Below, piece after piece: positions 18,336 to 26,825 of a DNA stretch of 64,000 nucleotides. Each line of letters starts with the position of its first letter. Positions within the stretch are counted from its first letter, which is position 1. The translations under genes and the position numbers were made by a program. Under the pieces are notes generated by a model that saw only the letters and a list, made by a program, of their open reading frames with translations, searched no databases and had not been told where the DNA came from. The stretch is from Dyadobacter endophyticus (GTDB lineage Bacteria; Bacteroidota; Bacteroidia; Cytophagales; Spirosomataceae), in assembly GCF_014641595.1 (NCBI RefSeq), contig NZ_BMIA01000001.1, positions 434,001 to 498,000 on the forward strand, in the 5' to 3' direction.

Positions 18336-18752
18336 ATGAAACAAGTAAATAAGCGTAGAAGTACTCATGCACCGGTAGGTTTCCGGGCATTTCTGGGTCA
18401 GTTTTTCAACGACCGCACAGAAGTGAAAGAGGAGGAATATTCAGCAAACCGGTATTCGGTCCTATATACTTTGAACGATCAATACCAGCATGTGGGTTGT
18501 CCGACGCAAGAAGAGGCGCAACTGGTTCAGAGTTTGATGCTCACTGATGAGAACCGCGTGCCTGTGGGTATTTACGATTCCCGCACCGATTCGTTTGAAT
18601 GGGAGATCGTGGGAGAATATCTCGGCGGCCAGGGCTCCGACGAGCACCAGCGTAACCGTGAAGACGCTATCCTGACTGTCGCACGTGCACTGCGTCGCCG
18701 CGACGCAAGCTGGCATCCGGAATATTTGCAACGTCCTAGCTTTTTCGCCTGA
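18336..18752 (+). CDS. Conserved hypothetical protein, 138 residues
   Basis: Cytoplasmic soluble protein without signal peptide or TM segment. It starts basic (MKQVNKRRSTHAP) and has a central mixed region (YSVLYTLNDQYQHVGCPTQE) and a charged C-terminal helix (DEHQRNREDAILTVARALRR). I do not recognise a domain. It has its own promoter candidate and a strong terminator, so it is a monocistronic gene. Confidence 0.75.
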   Translation: MKQVNKRRSTHAPVGFRAFLGQFFNDRTEVKEEEYSANRYSVLYTLNDQYQHVGCPTQEEAQLVQSLMLTDENRVPVGIYDSRTDSFEWEIVGEYLGGQGSDEHQRNREDAILTVARALRRRDASWHPEYLQRPSFFA

Positions 18753-18786
18753 ACCGAAAAGTAACCCGCTGTGCCGTATAAAAAGC

Positions 18787-18823
18787 AACGAGGCCGTCTC
18801 ACAAGAGTACGGCCTCGTTTTTA
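18787..18823 (+). terminator. Intrinsic terminator
   Basis: Perfect 11-bp stem AACGAGGCCGT (18787-18797) with ACGGCCTCGTT (18809-18819), then T tract. Confidence 0.88.
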
Positions 18824-19383
18824 ATGTCTTTGGCTATTACCAGGTAAGGATAACAGAAACATTAGGAAGTACAGAATCAAGCCATAAAAGAAGCTGAGTA
18901 AGAGAAAGTCCAATTCCTACCATGATATTGATGAGGTTTGTGTTTTGTTGCCTACTCGTTTCAAGTGGTTTTCGGCTGTCCCACACCTTGCAAGATGTTG
19001 TAATATTAGTGCGACATTAAATAGAAAACAAATTCTATAATCGATGCTTGTTCATTGCATTGGCCGGTAAAGCCTAACTTATTAGTCAGGGTCAAATCCG
19101 AAACAAGACATAGATTTCTACAATTTGATTTGTCAATAATATGCCTATTATGGGTCTATTGTAACCATTTAATAGTAGCGGTTGGCTTTTGGCCGGCTAA
19201 AAAGGGTTGTCGAATAGTGTAGTATTTATGTAGAATAAATTCACTGCATATGAATTAAATTTGACTCCATTTTTGTAATCATGCCACAGATCTCTGGTCT
19301 CCCTCGTTAGGATTGAGAAGGGTTTGATTTGCAATGGAACGATGGTTCAGTTAACTTTCAGAAAATTCTAATATTTGGAGTTG
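18824..19383. other. Non-coding AT-rich stretch
   Basis: About 560 bp without a credible gene on either strand. A -7-like TAAATTTG sits at 19256-19263, 120 bases before the SGNH hydrolase start, but no TTTG lies at a suitable distance. Nothing else was recognised. Confidence 0.4.
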
Positions 19384-20211
19384 ATGAAAAGATCTCTGCT
19401 ACTTCTGCTGCTTTTATTTATTGTTGCGGCATCAAAACCGCGAAAAATTATCTGGGTCGCCATCGGTGATTCGATTACCTACCTGAACGATCATCAAAAC
19501 GAAACCGGGAATCGGGTCACGAAAGGGTATCTTACCCTGATCTCTGAGAAATTTCCGCAGATTACCTATATCAACCAGGGGCATAACGGCTGGACCTCAG
19601 TAAATATCGCCGACAAGATCGAATCGCTCGGGCTTGTGCAGGCCGATGTGTACACAGTTTTCCTCGGTACCAACGACTGGTGGCAGGGAAAGCCGCTCGG
19701 CACACTCACCGACTATAAGGAAGCAAATGGCAATGGTACGGTCTACGGCGCGTTCAGGGTTATTACCGATAAACTGAGCCAGCTCAACAAAAAGGCGAAA
19801 ATTATACTCATTACGCCGATGCAACGTGGGGATTTCGTGTATATCAATAGCTATAAAAACAACGCATTTGGCTCTTATAAGTCCAAAAAAGAGCAGACGC
19901 TGGAACAATTTGCCAACGCAATACTCGAGATCGGACGAGAAGGGAGGATGCCGGTTGTGGATCTATACCATGATAGTGGTATCAACCTGGACAATATGGT
20001 ACGTTTTAAAAGACTAAAAGACCCCCAGACTGGCCTCTATAAGGACTTCGTTTACCCCAGTTACGTGGATGTTCCCTTTAATCCCGAATCTGACGAATAC
20101 CCATATCCCGTAGAAGCTAGCGACATGACTTACGACGGCCTGCACCCCTCCGACAAGGGCTACGAGGTGATCGCGCAAATGCTGATGAAGAAATGGAAAG
20201 GGTTGAAATAA
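19384..20211 (+). CDS. Secreted SGNH/GDSL-type hydrolase
   Basis: 275-residue exported esterase or acylhydrolase. Signal peptide MKRSLLLLLLLFIVAAS; block I GDSIT with the catalytic Ser; block II Gly in NQGHNGWTS; block III GTND with the oxyanion Asn; block V DGLHPSDKGY supplying Asp and His. All four blocks are intact. Substrates of this group include acetylated sugars and lipids; none can be assigned here. I chose ATG 19384 because it begins the signal peptide; a TTG at 19375 is in frame upstream. It is convergent with the DUF4468-like gene. Confidence 0.92.
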   Translation: MKRSLLLLLLLFIVAASKPRKIIWVAIGDSITYLNDHQNETGNRVTKGYLTLISEKFPQITYINQGHNGWTSVNIADKIESLGLVQADVYTVFLGTNDWWQGKPLGTLTDYKEANGNGTVYGAFRVITDKLSQLNKKAKIILITPMQRGDFVYINSYKNNAFGSYKSKKEQTLEQFANAILEIGREGRMPVVDLYHDSGINLDNMVRFKRLKDPQTGLYKDFVYPSYVDVPFNPESDEYPYPVEASDMTYDGLHPSDKGYEVIAQMLMKKWKGLK

Positions 20212-20220
20212 TACCCGGTT

Positions 20221-20823
20221 CTAGTCTGCCTTTGAGCCGACGATGTATGTCTTAAGATCGGCCAACAGGTTATACAATGATGTGTTGATGCCGTCATTGT
20301 CGGCTTTTGCTAATTGAAGAGCTAGTTCGGCGTCCTTGCGTTTTTTACGATTATTTTCAGTTTTAGCGATTTGCTCTTTGGCTGTAATATTATCGTTTTC
20401 CTTTGCATTCAGGCGCACTGGGCTATGCTCGGCAGAGACGCCGTCGAGCGTGGTGATGCGTGCGTCATATTGGTTGTCTTTATATTGAACGCCCAAATCG
20501 AAACGAACATATTGGTAATCTGAATGAATAACCGGTATGTAGCTGGTGATAAGTATGATGCCTGCCTGTTTGTCGTCGCTGGTGATCGCATTCTCTGCGT
20601 TCCCAAACTTTTTTTCGACCCATTCCCTGACTTTTTGATGCAATTCGGCTTTGCCGAGTTTGGGCTGGCCGGAATCGGTGTAGTTAATGCTATTTTTGGA
20701 ATCGAGTGGCAACCGGCCGTCCTGTGCGAAAGTGTGGGTAGTTGCAGCGAGCAGCGCGAAAAGGAGCAGATGTTTCAAGATGAAGTATTGAGTTGGTGAC
20801 CGGGCAAATATAGCGGAAAACAT
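20221..20823 (-). CDS. Secreted DUF4468-like protein
   Basis: 200-residue exported protein. The hydrophobic segment LKHLLLFALLAATTHTFAQ is a signal peptide; the true start may be the TTG (Leu) before KHLLL rather than ATG 20823. The mature part begins with a DUF4468-like pattern (a strand, then a KVREWVEKKFGNAENAI helix, then DDKQAGIILI). The C-terminal region is a charged helix rich in Lys, Asp and Glu (about 140-195). DUF4468 proteins are periplasmic or envelope proteins of unknown role in Bacteroidota. The assignment is by pattern and is moderate. Confidence 0.65.
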   Translation of the reverse strand: MFSAIFARSPTQYFILKHLLLFALLAATTHTFAQDGRLPLDSKNSINYTDSGQPKLGKAELHQKVREWVEKKFGNAENAITSDDKQAGIILITSYIPVIHSDYQYVRFDLGVQYKDNQYDARITTLDGVSAEHSPVRLNAKENDNITAKEQIAKTENNRKKRKDAELALQLAKADNDGINTSLYNLLADLKTYIVGSKAD

Positions 20824-20913
20824 TTTGGTCGTGCTTTCAGTTGCTTTCTATTTGGTCCGGTTTTTTAAAACGAATGATTTGGTTACATTTAACTATACTA
20901 AATTCAACAGGTT

Positions 20914-21267
20914 ATGGCTAAGCTCAAAAATGTTTCGCTTGCAATTGCGCTTCTCATCTGCGCTTCGTTCACCGTCCTGCACCACGGCTGGGCCGACTAC
21001 GACCAGACCAAACCAACCGATTTTAAAGCCAAAATCGAAGATCTTACCTATGAGAACCCGCACGTATTGGCCAAAGTGAAGTACAACAAGGAGCTCACCA
21101 CTGTGTACCTCGCACCCGTTACCCGAATGGAATCACGCGGATTGAATGCGGATATGATCAAAAAAGGCACGACGATCCGTTTTGTCGCCTACCCGCACAA
21201 AACCGAAAAAAACGAAATGCGCGCTGAACGCATTTTTGTGGGAAATGATAAATACGAACTCCGCTAG
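20914..21267 (+). CDS. DUF6152 family exported protein
   Basis: 117-residue protein with a signal peptide (MAKLKNVSLAIALLICASFT) and, right after it, the HHGW motif typical of DUF6152. The later NPHVLAKVKY, TVYLAPVTRMESRGL and ERIFVGNDKYELR segments match the rest of the family. Its function is unknown. The DUF6644 membrane protein gene starts 2 bases after its stop, a pairing seen often and suggesting a shared complex. A promoter-like TTTG-N19-ATGATTTG lies at 20851-20881. Confidence 0.85.
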   Translation: MAKLKNVSLAIALLICASFTVLHHGWADYDQTKPTDFKAKIEDLTYENPHVLAKVKYNKELTTVYLAPVTRMESRGLNADMIKKGTTIRFVAYPHKTEKNEMRAERIFVGNDKYELR

Positions 21268-21269
21268 GC

Positions 21270-21755
21270 GTGCAGTCGTATCATCAATGGCTCGAATGGC
21301 TGGAAAAATCCGCATGGGCTGTAAGCATCAGGCAATCGCTGTGGTTATACCCGGCCTTGGAGATCGTACATATATTAGGCATTGTGCTACTCGTAGGCGC
21401 AGCGTTCCTTTTCGATCTGCGCCTGCTGGGTTTTTCGCGTAACCTGCCTGTTACCGGCTTGTCGAAGCATTTGTTGCCCTGGTCGCAGCGGGGGCTGATA
21501 CTCATTATTCCTTCCGGCCTGCTGCTCTTCATTACCAATGCACAGGCGCTCGGCGCCGATCCGGTTTTCTGGACGAAGGTCGGGCTGATATTGTTTGCCG
21601 GGCTGAATGTATTCGTATTTCACCGGTTTGTTTACGAGCCGTTCAAATTCCGCGGTGCTTCGGGTGATATGCCGGGGATGGCACGGCTCTGCGCAGGTAT
21701 TTCGATTGTGGTTTGGGTTGCGGTAGTGACTTGCGGGAGGTTGCTGGCTTATTGA
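21270..21755 (+). CDS. DUF6644 family membrane protein
   Basis: 161-residue integral membrane protein with about four TM segments (about residues 28-50, 68-88, 98-118 and 137-158). The N-terminal WLEWLEKSAWAVSIRQSLWL and the HILGIVLLVGAAFLFDLRLLG helix, with a His inside the membrane, fit DUF6644. Start is a GTG at 21270, 2 bases after the stop of the DUF6152 gene, so translation is probably coupled. Intramembrane His residues raise the possibility of haem or copper binding, which is not proven. Confidence 0.82.
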   Translation: MQSYHQWLEWLEKSAWAVSIRQSLWLYPALEIVHILGIVLLVGAAFLFDLRLLGFSRNLPVTGLSKHLLPWSQRGLILIIPSGLLLFITNAQALGADPVFWTKVGLILFAGLNVFVFHRFVYEPFKFRGASGDMPGMARLCAGISIVVWVAVVTCGRLLAY

Positions 21756-21820
21756 GCCGAGCGGTTTGCTCATTTGTGCCTCCGGCACTTATCGTTCGAA
21801 GAGCCCAGAGGCACGGACGT

Positions 21821-21856
21821 TTTTTAAACCAGGTAATTCATTGCCTGGTTTAAAAA
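21821..21856 (+). promoter_or_regulatory. Perfect 13-bp inverted repeat in purL promoter region
   Basis: TTTTTAAACCAGG (21821-21833) and CCTGGTTTAAAAA (21844-21856) with a 10-base centre. The right arm covers the -33 region of the candidate purL promoter. The T run is on the 5' side rather than after the stem, so it does not look like an ordinary terminator and fits better as an operator. Confidence 0.5.
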
Positions 21857-21868
21857 GTAAAAAAGACG

Positions 21869-21876
21869 TACCTTTG
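21869..21876 (+). promoter_or_regulatory. -7 element of purL promoter
   Basis: Exact TACCTTTG, placing the start near 21883, only about 10 bases before ATG 21894, so the mRNA would be almost leaderless. Confidence 0.5.
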
Positions 21877-21893
21877 CGCCTTAATTGGACATC

Positions 21894-24800
21894 ATGATTT
21901 ACTTCTTCACTGGCGGGGACGACACCGTCTTTGCACTACAAACCGAGCGAACGCTCACTGCCTCCGATTCCTCTAAATTAAGCTGGCTTTTCGGTGGCGC
22001 AGAACTCCGGAAGGAGACCGTTCTCACAGACTATTTCGTTGGGCCCCGCGCTGCCATGATTACACCATGGAGCACCAATGCCGTCGAGATTACCCAGAAT
22101 ATGGGTTTGGAAGGCATTGTTCGCATCGAGGAGTTCAAGAAGGTAGGCGCTGATTTTGAGGACTTCGATCCGATGCTCTCGCAGAAATACAGCCAATTGA
22201 GCCAGGATATTTACACCATCAATATCAAACCTGAAAAAGTTCAGGAAATCGACGATATTGCTGCCTATAACAAGCAGGAAGGCCTTGCGTTGAATGAAGA
22301 GGAAGTCGACTATCTCATTGGTCTCTCCGAAAAGCTTGGCCGCAAGCTGACCGACTCCGAAGTATTCGGCTTCTCACAGGTCAATTCCGAGCACTGCCGC
22401 CACAAGATCTTCAACGGGGTATTTGTGATCGACGGCCAGGAGCAACCTGTTTCACTTTTCAAGCTAATCCGTAAAACATCCGAAACCAATCCGAACTCGA
22501 TTGTCTCGGCTTACAAAGACAATGTAGCATTTCTGAAAGGCCCGGTAGTACAACAATTTGCGCCTAAATGCCCGGACGTGCCGGAATATTACGAAATAAA
22601 GGATTTTGAGTCTGTCCTTTCCCTAAAAGCGGAAACCCATAACTTCCCGACCACGGTCGAGCCTTTTAATGGTGCTGCAACGGGTTCGGGAGGCGAAATC
22701 CGTGACCGCCTTGCCGGCGGCCAAGGTTCTATTCCGCTTGCGGGTACGGCAGTATATATGACAGCGCTCTCGCGACTGGAAGAAAACCGGGCGTGGGAAA
22801 AAGGAGTTGAGGAGCGCCAATGGCTTTACCAGACGCCCATGGACATTCTTATTAAGGCATCTAACGGCGCTACGGATTTTGGTAACAAGTTTGGCCAGCC
22901 GTTGATCGTTGGCTCGGTGCTTACATTCGAACACGAGGAAGGCGGTCGCACGCTGGGTTATGACAAAGTGATCATGCAAGCAGGCGGTATTGGCTACGGA
23001 AAAGCCGAACAGGCCAAAAAACATACCCCTGTCACAGGCGACAAAGTGGTGGTAATGGGTGGGGAGAACTACCGGATCGGCATGGGCGGTGCGGCTGTTT
23101 CGTCTGCCGACACCGGCGCTTTCGGTTCGGGAATCGAGCTGAATGCGATCCAGCGCTCCAACCCGGAAATGCAGAAACGTGTTGCCAATGCAGTGCGTGG
23201 GATGGTTGAAAGCGGAAACAATACAATTATTTCGATCCACGACCACGGTGCGGGCGGACATTTGAACTGTTTGTCTGAGCTAGTGGAGGAAACAGGCGGC
23301 AAGATAGACCTCGATAAGCTGCCGGTAGGAGACCCTACGCTTTCAGCCAAAGAGATCATTGGCAACGAATCCCAGGAACGAATGGGCCTGGTAATCAGCC
23401 AAGATGATATCGACTTCCTGCAACGCATCGCCGATCGCGAACGCGCGCCGATGTATACAGTGGGAGAGGTGACCGGCGACCACCGTTTCACATTCGAATC
23501 CTCGACCACTGGTGCTAAGCCGATGGACCTTGCGATGGACGAAATGTTCGGTAGCTCGCCTAAGACTTATATGCACGACAAAACAGTGGATCGCACTTAT
23601 GAGCCCGTTCAATACGAGACCTCGAAACTGCATCAATACCTGGAACAGTTGCTGCAACTTGAAGCAGTCGCCTCGAAAGACTGGTTGACCAACAAGGTGG
23701 ATCGCTGCGTAGGCGGGCACGTGGCCAAGCAGCAAACTGCCGGACCGCTGCAATTGCCATTGAATAACGTCGGCGTAATGGCGCTCGACTTCCAGGGAAA
23801 GGACGGTATCGCAACTTCCATCGGTCATGCACCGCTTTCGGCATTGATCGATCCGGCGGCCGGCAGCCGCAATGCGGTAGCCGAAGCACTTTCCAACATC
23901 GTTTGGGCGCCCTTGAAAGACGGACTGGCAACGGTTTCGCTTTCGGCTAACTGGATGTGGGCATGCAAGAATGAAGGAGAGGACGCGCGTTTGTACAAAG
24001 CCGTGCAAGCTTGCTCCGATTTTGCCATCAGCCTTGGCATCAACATCCCGACGGGAAAAGACTCCCTGTCGATGAAGCAGAAATACAAAGATGGCGACGT
24101 GATCGCGCCGGGTACCGTCATCATTTCGGCGGGTGGCCATTGCGACGACATTACAGCTGTTGTGGAGCCGGTACTGCGCAAATCGGGCGGTTCTATTTAT
24201 TATATCAACCTGTCGGGTGATCGTTTCAAACTTGGTGGCTCATCGTTTGCCCAAATCCTGAATAAAATCGGTTCTGAAACGCCGGATATCCAGGATGCCG
24301 CGCAGTTCAAGGCGACATTCAATGCGATCCAGCAATTGATCAAAGCCGGAAAAATCCAGGCGGGTCACGATATTGGCAGCGGTGGTTTGATCACCACATT
24401 GCTTGAAATGTGCTTCGCGGATCGTGATTTGGGTGCATCCATTGATTTGTCTGTACTCGGCGGTCAGGATATTATAGAGAAATTGTTCTCCGAAAACATC
24501 GGTATCGTATTCCAGGCTGACGAATCGGCCGAAGCCGTGCTCGCGGAAAGCGGGGTCGCATTCCACAAGATCGGGACCGTGAATCTCGCTTCGACGCTAA
24601 CAGTGAAAGACGCGACAGGCAAATGGGACTTTGATATCGACCGTCTGCGCGATGTTTGGTTCAAAACTTCTTATTTGTTAGACCAAAAGCAAACAGGCAA
24701 CGGCCTCGCGAAAGAGCGTTTCGACAACTACAAACACCATGTGCTGCGCTACAAATTCCCTGCGCAGTTCGACGGCAAGAAGCCAGTGATCGACGCTTTT

Positions 24801-25559
24801 AAACCACGCCCGAAAGCCGCAGTACTCCGCGAAAAGGGCAGTAACTCCGAACGTGAGCTTGCCAACGCCATGTACCTCGCTGGTTTCGATGTAAAAGACG
24901 TCCACATGACCGATCTTATTTCCGGCCGCGAGACCCTGGAAGATATCCAGTTCATCGGAGCCGTAGGAGGTTTCTCTAATTCTGACGTTTTGGGCTCTGC
25001 CAAAGGCTGGGCCGGTGCATTTTTGTACAACGAAAAAGCTAAAATCGCGCTCGAAAACTTCTTCAAACGCGATGACACGCTGTCTGTCGGCATCTGTAAC
25101 GGTTGTCAGCTCTTTATCGAGCTCGGCCTCATCAACCCGGATCATGAACAAAAACCGAAAATGCTGCACAATGCGAGTCATAAGCACGAGAGTATTTTCA
25201 CTTCAATGACTGTCCAGCCCAATAACTCGGTTATGCTTTCCTCGCTTGCGGGAGCGACTCTGGGCGTGTGGGTGTCACACGGGGAGGGTCGCTTCCAATT
25301 GCCTTTAGCTGAGAATCAATACAATATCGTTTCCAAATACGGCTACGAGACTTACCCGGCTAATCCGAATGGGTCGGATTATAATACTGCCATCCTTTGC
25401 GACAACTCAGGCCGCCATTTGGTGACTATGCCCCATATCGAGCGGTCGCTCTTTCAGTGGCATTGGGCAAATTATCCGGAAGGACGCAAGGACGAAGTTT
25501 CGCCATGGATGGAAGCATTCGTGAACGCGCGAAAATGGATTGAAGAGCGAAATAAATAG
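21894..25559 (+). CDS. purL: Phosphoribosylformylglycinamidine synthase, single-chain type
   Basis: Step 4 of de novo purine synthesis: converts FGAR, glutamine and ATP to FGAM. The 1221-residue length is that of the large single-chain PurL, with synthetase domains and a C-terminal glutaminase. Visible: SQVNSEHCRHKIFNG, the FPTTVEPFNGAATGSGGEIRD-type region (around 250), the IHDHGAGG motif, PTGKDSLSMKQK, HDIGSGGLITT, and the class I amidotransferase with nucleophile C1068 in GICNGC, H1181 and E1183 in PHIERS. I chose ATG 21894; a TTG 9 bases upstream is in frame. The gene stands alone, with its own promoter candidate and terminator. Confidence 0.97.
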   Translation: MIYFFTGGDDTVFALQTERTLTASDSSKLSWLFGGAELRKETVLTDYFVGPRAAMITPWSTNAVEITQNMGLEGIVRIEEFKKVGADFEDFDPMLSQKYSQLSQDIYTINIKPEKVQEIDDIAAYNKQEGLALNEEEVDYLIGLSEKLGRKLTDSEVFGFSQVNSEHCRHKIFNGVFVIDGQEQPVSLFKLIRKTSETNPNSIVSAYKDNVAFLKGPVVQQFAPKCPDVPEYYEIKDFESVLSLKAETHNFPTTVEPFNGAATGSGGEIRDRLAGGQGSIPLAGTAVYMTALSRLEENRAWEKGVEERQWLYQTPMDILIKASNGATDFGNKFGQPLIVGSVLTFEHEEGGRTLGYDKVIMQAGGIGYGKAEQAKKHTPVTGDKVVVMGGENYRIGMGGAAVSSADTGAFGSGIELNAIQRSNPEMQKRVANAVRGMVESGNNTIISIHDHGAGGHLNCLSELVEETGGKIDLDKLPVGDPTLSAKEIIGNESQERMGLVISQDDIDFLQRIADRERAPMYTVGEVTGDHRFTFESSTTGAKPMDLAMDEMFGSSPKTYMHDKTVDRTYEPVQYETSKLHQYLEQLLQLEAVASKDWLTNKVDRCVGGHVAKQQTAGPLQLPLNNVGVMALDFQGKDGIATSIGHAPLSALIDPAAGSRNAVAEALSNIVWAPLKDGLATVSLSANWMWACKNEGEDARLYKAVQACSDFAISLGINIPTGKDSLSMKQKYKDGDVIAPGTVIISAGGHCDDITAVVEPVLRKSGGSIYYINLSGDRFKLGGSSFAQILNKIGSETPDIQDAAQFKATFNAIQQLIKAGKIQAGHDIGSGGLITTLLEMCFADRDLGASIDLSVLGGQDIIEKLFSENIGIVFQADESAEAVLAESGVAFHKIGTVNLASTLTVKDATGKWDFDIDRLRDVWFKTSYLLDQKQTGNGLAKERFDNYKHHVLRYKFPAQFDGKKPVIDAFKPRPKAAVLREKGSNSERELANAMYLAGFDVKDVHMTDLISGRETLEDIQFIGAVGGFSNSDVLGSAKGWAGAFLYNEKAKIALENFFKRDDTLSVGICNGCQLFIELGLINPDHEQKPKMLHNASHKHESIFTSMTVQPNNSVMLSSLAGATLGVWVSHGEGRFQLPLAENQYNIVSKYGYETYPANPNGSDYNTAILCDNSGRHLVTMPHIERSLFQWHWANYPEGRKDEVSPWMEAFVNARKWIEERNK

Positions 25560-25607
25560 GTTTTAGGAAGAAAGGGGAGGATATTGGCAAGTTCCTTCTG
25601 ATAATCA

Positions 25608-25643
25608 GGCCCGTCTCGATGGTAATCGTGACGGGCTTTTTTG
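25608..25643 (+). terminator. Intrinsic terminator after purL
   Basis: GCCCGTC (25609-25615) with GACGGGC (25630-25636), followed by a T-rich run. It lies between convergent purL and the TetR gene. Confidence 0.8.
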
Positions 25644-25648
25644 TTTTG

Positions 25649-26275
25649 CTACGGATTCAATTCCCCCACAAACCGGTCTATATCCCCAATCCCCTTCTTG
25701 GTAGCATAAGGCCGAAACAAATGTGCCTTCATTCTCAGATAATGTGTTAGCTGCCGCGCAAGGTGTTGTCTTGATTCGGTTAGAACGGCCTCGGAAAGCC
25801 AAAACCGGCTTTGCAGACTATTGCTGGAAATGATCAACAACTTATCATCCCCGGAGCTGAATTTCAGATATTTGTTTTCTTCCAAAAGCTCGATATCGTG
25901 TACCAGCCCCGATATTCTGTTCTGCATCACATTGCCCTGGTAGTTGGCTGCGATGCGCGTGTTTTGTTCCATTAAATGCACCATGCTCAGCAGAAGGCAT
26001 TGGTATTTCAGCCCATTTTCAAATAGCAACTTGTTCTTCTGAAGAAAGTCATACAGGCTATCCACAGGTAAGTTGCTGTGAATAGCTGAATTAGACTCGG
26101 TGTAGGCCTGGCTGATATTGAAAACAAGGTCGTCCTTGGTAGGGAAGTAGTAGGTGAGGTTACCGATGCGAATGCCGAGGTCAGCGGCAAGCTCGCGCAT
26201 GCCTACATACTCGATACCTTTGAGATTGAAGAGCTCCAATGCCCGTTTAATAATTTTTTCCTGGGTTGCGTTCAC
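25649..26275 (-). CDS. TetR/AcrR family transcriptional regulator
   Basis: 208-residue one-component regulator. The N-terminal HTH (residues 1-50) reads KIIKRALELFNLKGIEYVGM, RELAADLGIRIGNLTYYFPT, the usual TetR pattern ending in YYFPTKDDL. The rest is an all-helical ligand/dimer domain with no recognised subfamily. Start is GTG at 26275; no in-frame ATG lies close upstream. Its gene diverges from the membrane protein/cupin pair with a 70-base gap that is almost filled by a nested dyad, so autorepression and control of the pair are likely. A minus-strand -7 match, TATTTTTG, lies at 26330-26323. Confidence 0.88.
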   Translation of the reverse strand: MNATQEKIIKRALELFNLKGIEYVGMRELAADLGIRIGNLTYYFPTKDDLVFNISQAYTESNSAIHSNLPVDSLYDFLQKNKLLFENGLKYQCLLLSMVHLMEQNTRIAANYQGNVMQNRISGLVHDIELLEENKYLKFSSGDDKLLIISSNSLQSRFWLSEAVLTESRQHLARQLTHYLRMKAHLFRPYATKKGIGDIDRFVGELNP

Positions 26276-26280
26276 GATGA

Positions 26281-26326
26281 TTTGGTCAATGTCCTAAATT
26301 GTTATAATTTTAGGTCGTTGTCCAAA
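26281..26326. promoter_or_regulatory. Nested 46-bp palindromic operator candidate for TetR regulator
   Basis: Two concentric perfect inverted repeats share one centre (26303.5): TTTGG (26281-26285) with CCAAA (26322-26326), and CCTAAA (26293-26298) with TTTAGG (26309-26314), each separated by 7 bases. Also visible as a direct repeat, GGTCnnTGTCC at 26284-26294 and 26313-26323. It fills the divergent promoter gap. Confidence 0.6.
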
Positions 26327-26345
26327 AATATAACATTCCAACCTC

Positions 26346-26825
26346 ATGACGAAATCATTTCCAAACATCTTGCAAATTCTCGCGTCGATCGCCTTCATTA
26401 CCATCATCGGCGCCGCTACTTATGAACATGCCGCCGTGGTACCAGTGTGGAGCGCTGCACCACCGCGTTCACTTTCCATGTTCCAGGGCGAGTATGGTCT
26501 CCAAGCAGTTAACTTTTGGAAACCAGTACACCCGGTTGCTATTCTGTTACTCGCGGCCGCATTGGTTGCGAATTGGCGACAGCCGAGCCGCAGGCAATTG
26601 TTGATCGTTGTCAGCGGTTACGTGGTGATACTTGGGCTTACCGCAGTCTATTTCGTCCCTGAACTGCTGGCCATCACCACGTCAGCTTACTCGCCCGCGG
26701 TGAACGGCGACCTTGCCGAACGTGCCCAAACATGGGAAAAGCTGAGCCTCGTCCGTTTGAGCGGGTTGCTCGTGCTGGCGGTGGTGTTATTGCATGGTTT
26801 AACGACAAAACAGACAAACAAATAA
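26346..26825 (+). CDS. DUF1772/anthrone-oxygenase-like membrane protein
   Basis: 159-residue protein with four predicted TM segments (about 8-28, 60-78, 85-106, 135-153). The pattern fits the DUF1772/anthrone oxygenase-like family: an N-terminal helix with TYEHAAVVPVW, then WKPVHPVAILLL. Some family members oxidise polycyclic anthrones in polyketide pathways; many bacterial ones are uncharacterised, and I see no polyketide genes here. The stop codon overlaps the start of the cupin gene by one base (TAATG). Confidence 0.7.
   Translation: MTKSFPNILQILASIAFITIIGAATYEHAAVVPVWSAAPPRSLSMFQGEYGLQAVNFWKPVHPVAILLLAAALVANWRQPSRRQLLIVVSGYVVILGLTAVYFVPELLAITTSAYSPAVNGDLAERAQTWEKLSLVRLSGLLVLAVVLLHGLTTKQTNK

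Noticed and set aside
21821..21856. Inverted repeat before purL considered as the terminator of the DUF6644 operon
   Set aside because: The T run is on the 5' side and the sequence after the stem is A-rich on both strands; it also overlaps the -33 region of a good purL promoter. A weak terminator role cannot be excluded.
22623..23261. Long open frame on the minus strand inside purL (212 codons)
   Set aside because: It overlaps a complete, strongly conserved purL in full; its translation is rich in Arg, His and Ser without domain structure, as expected of an antisense shadow in GC-rich codon use.
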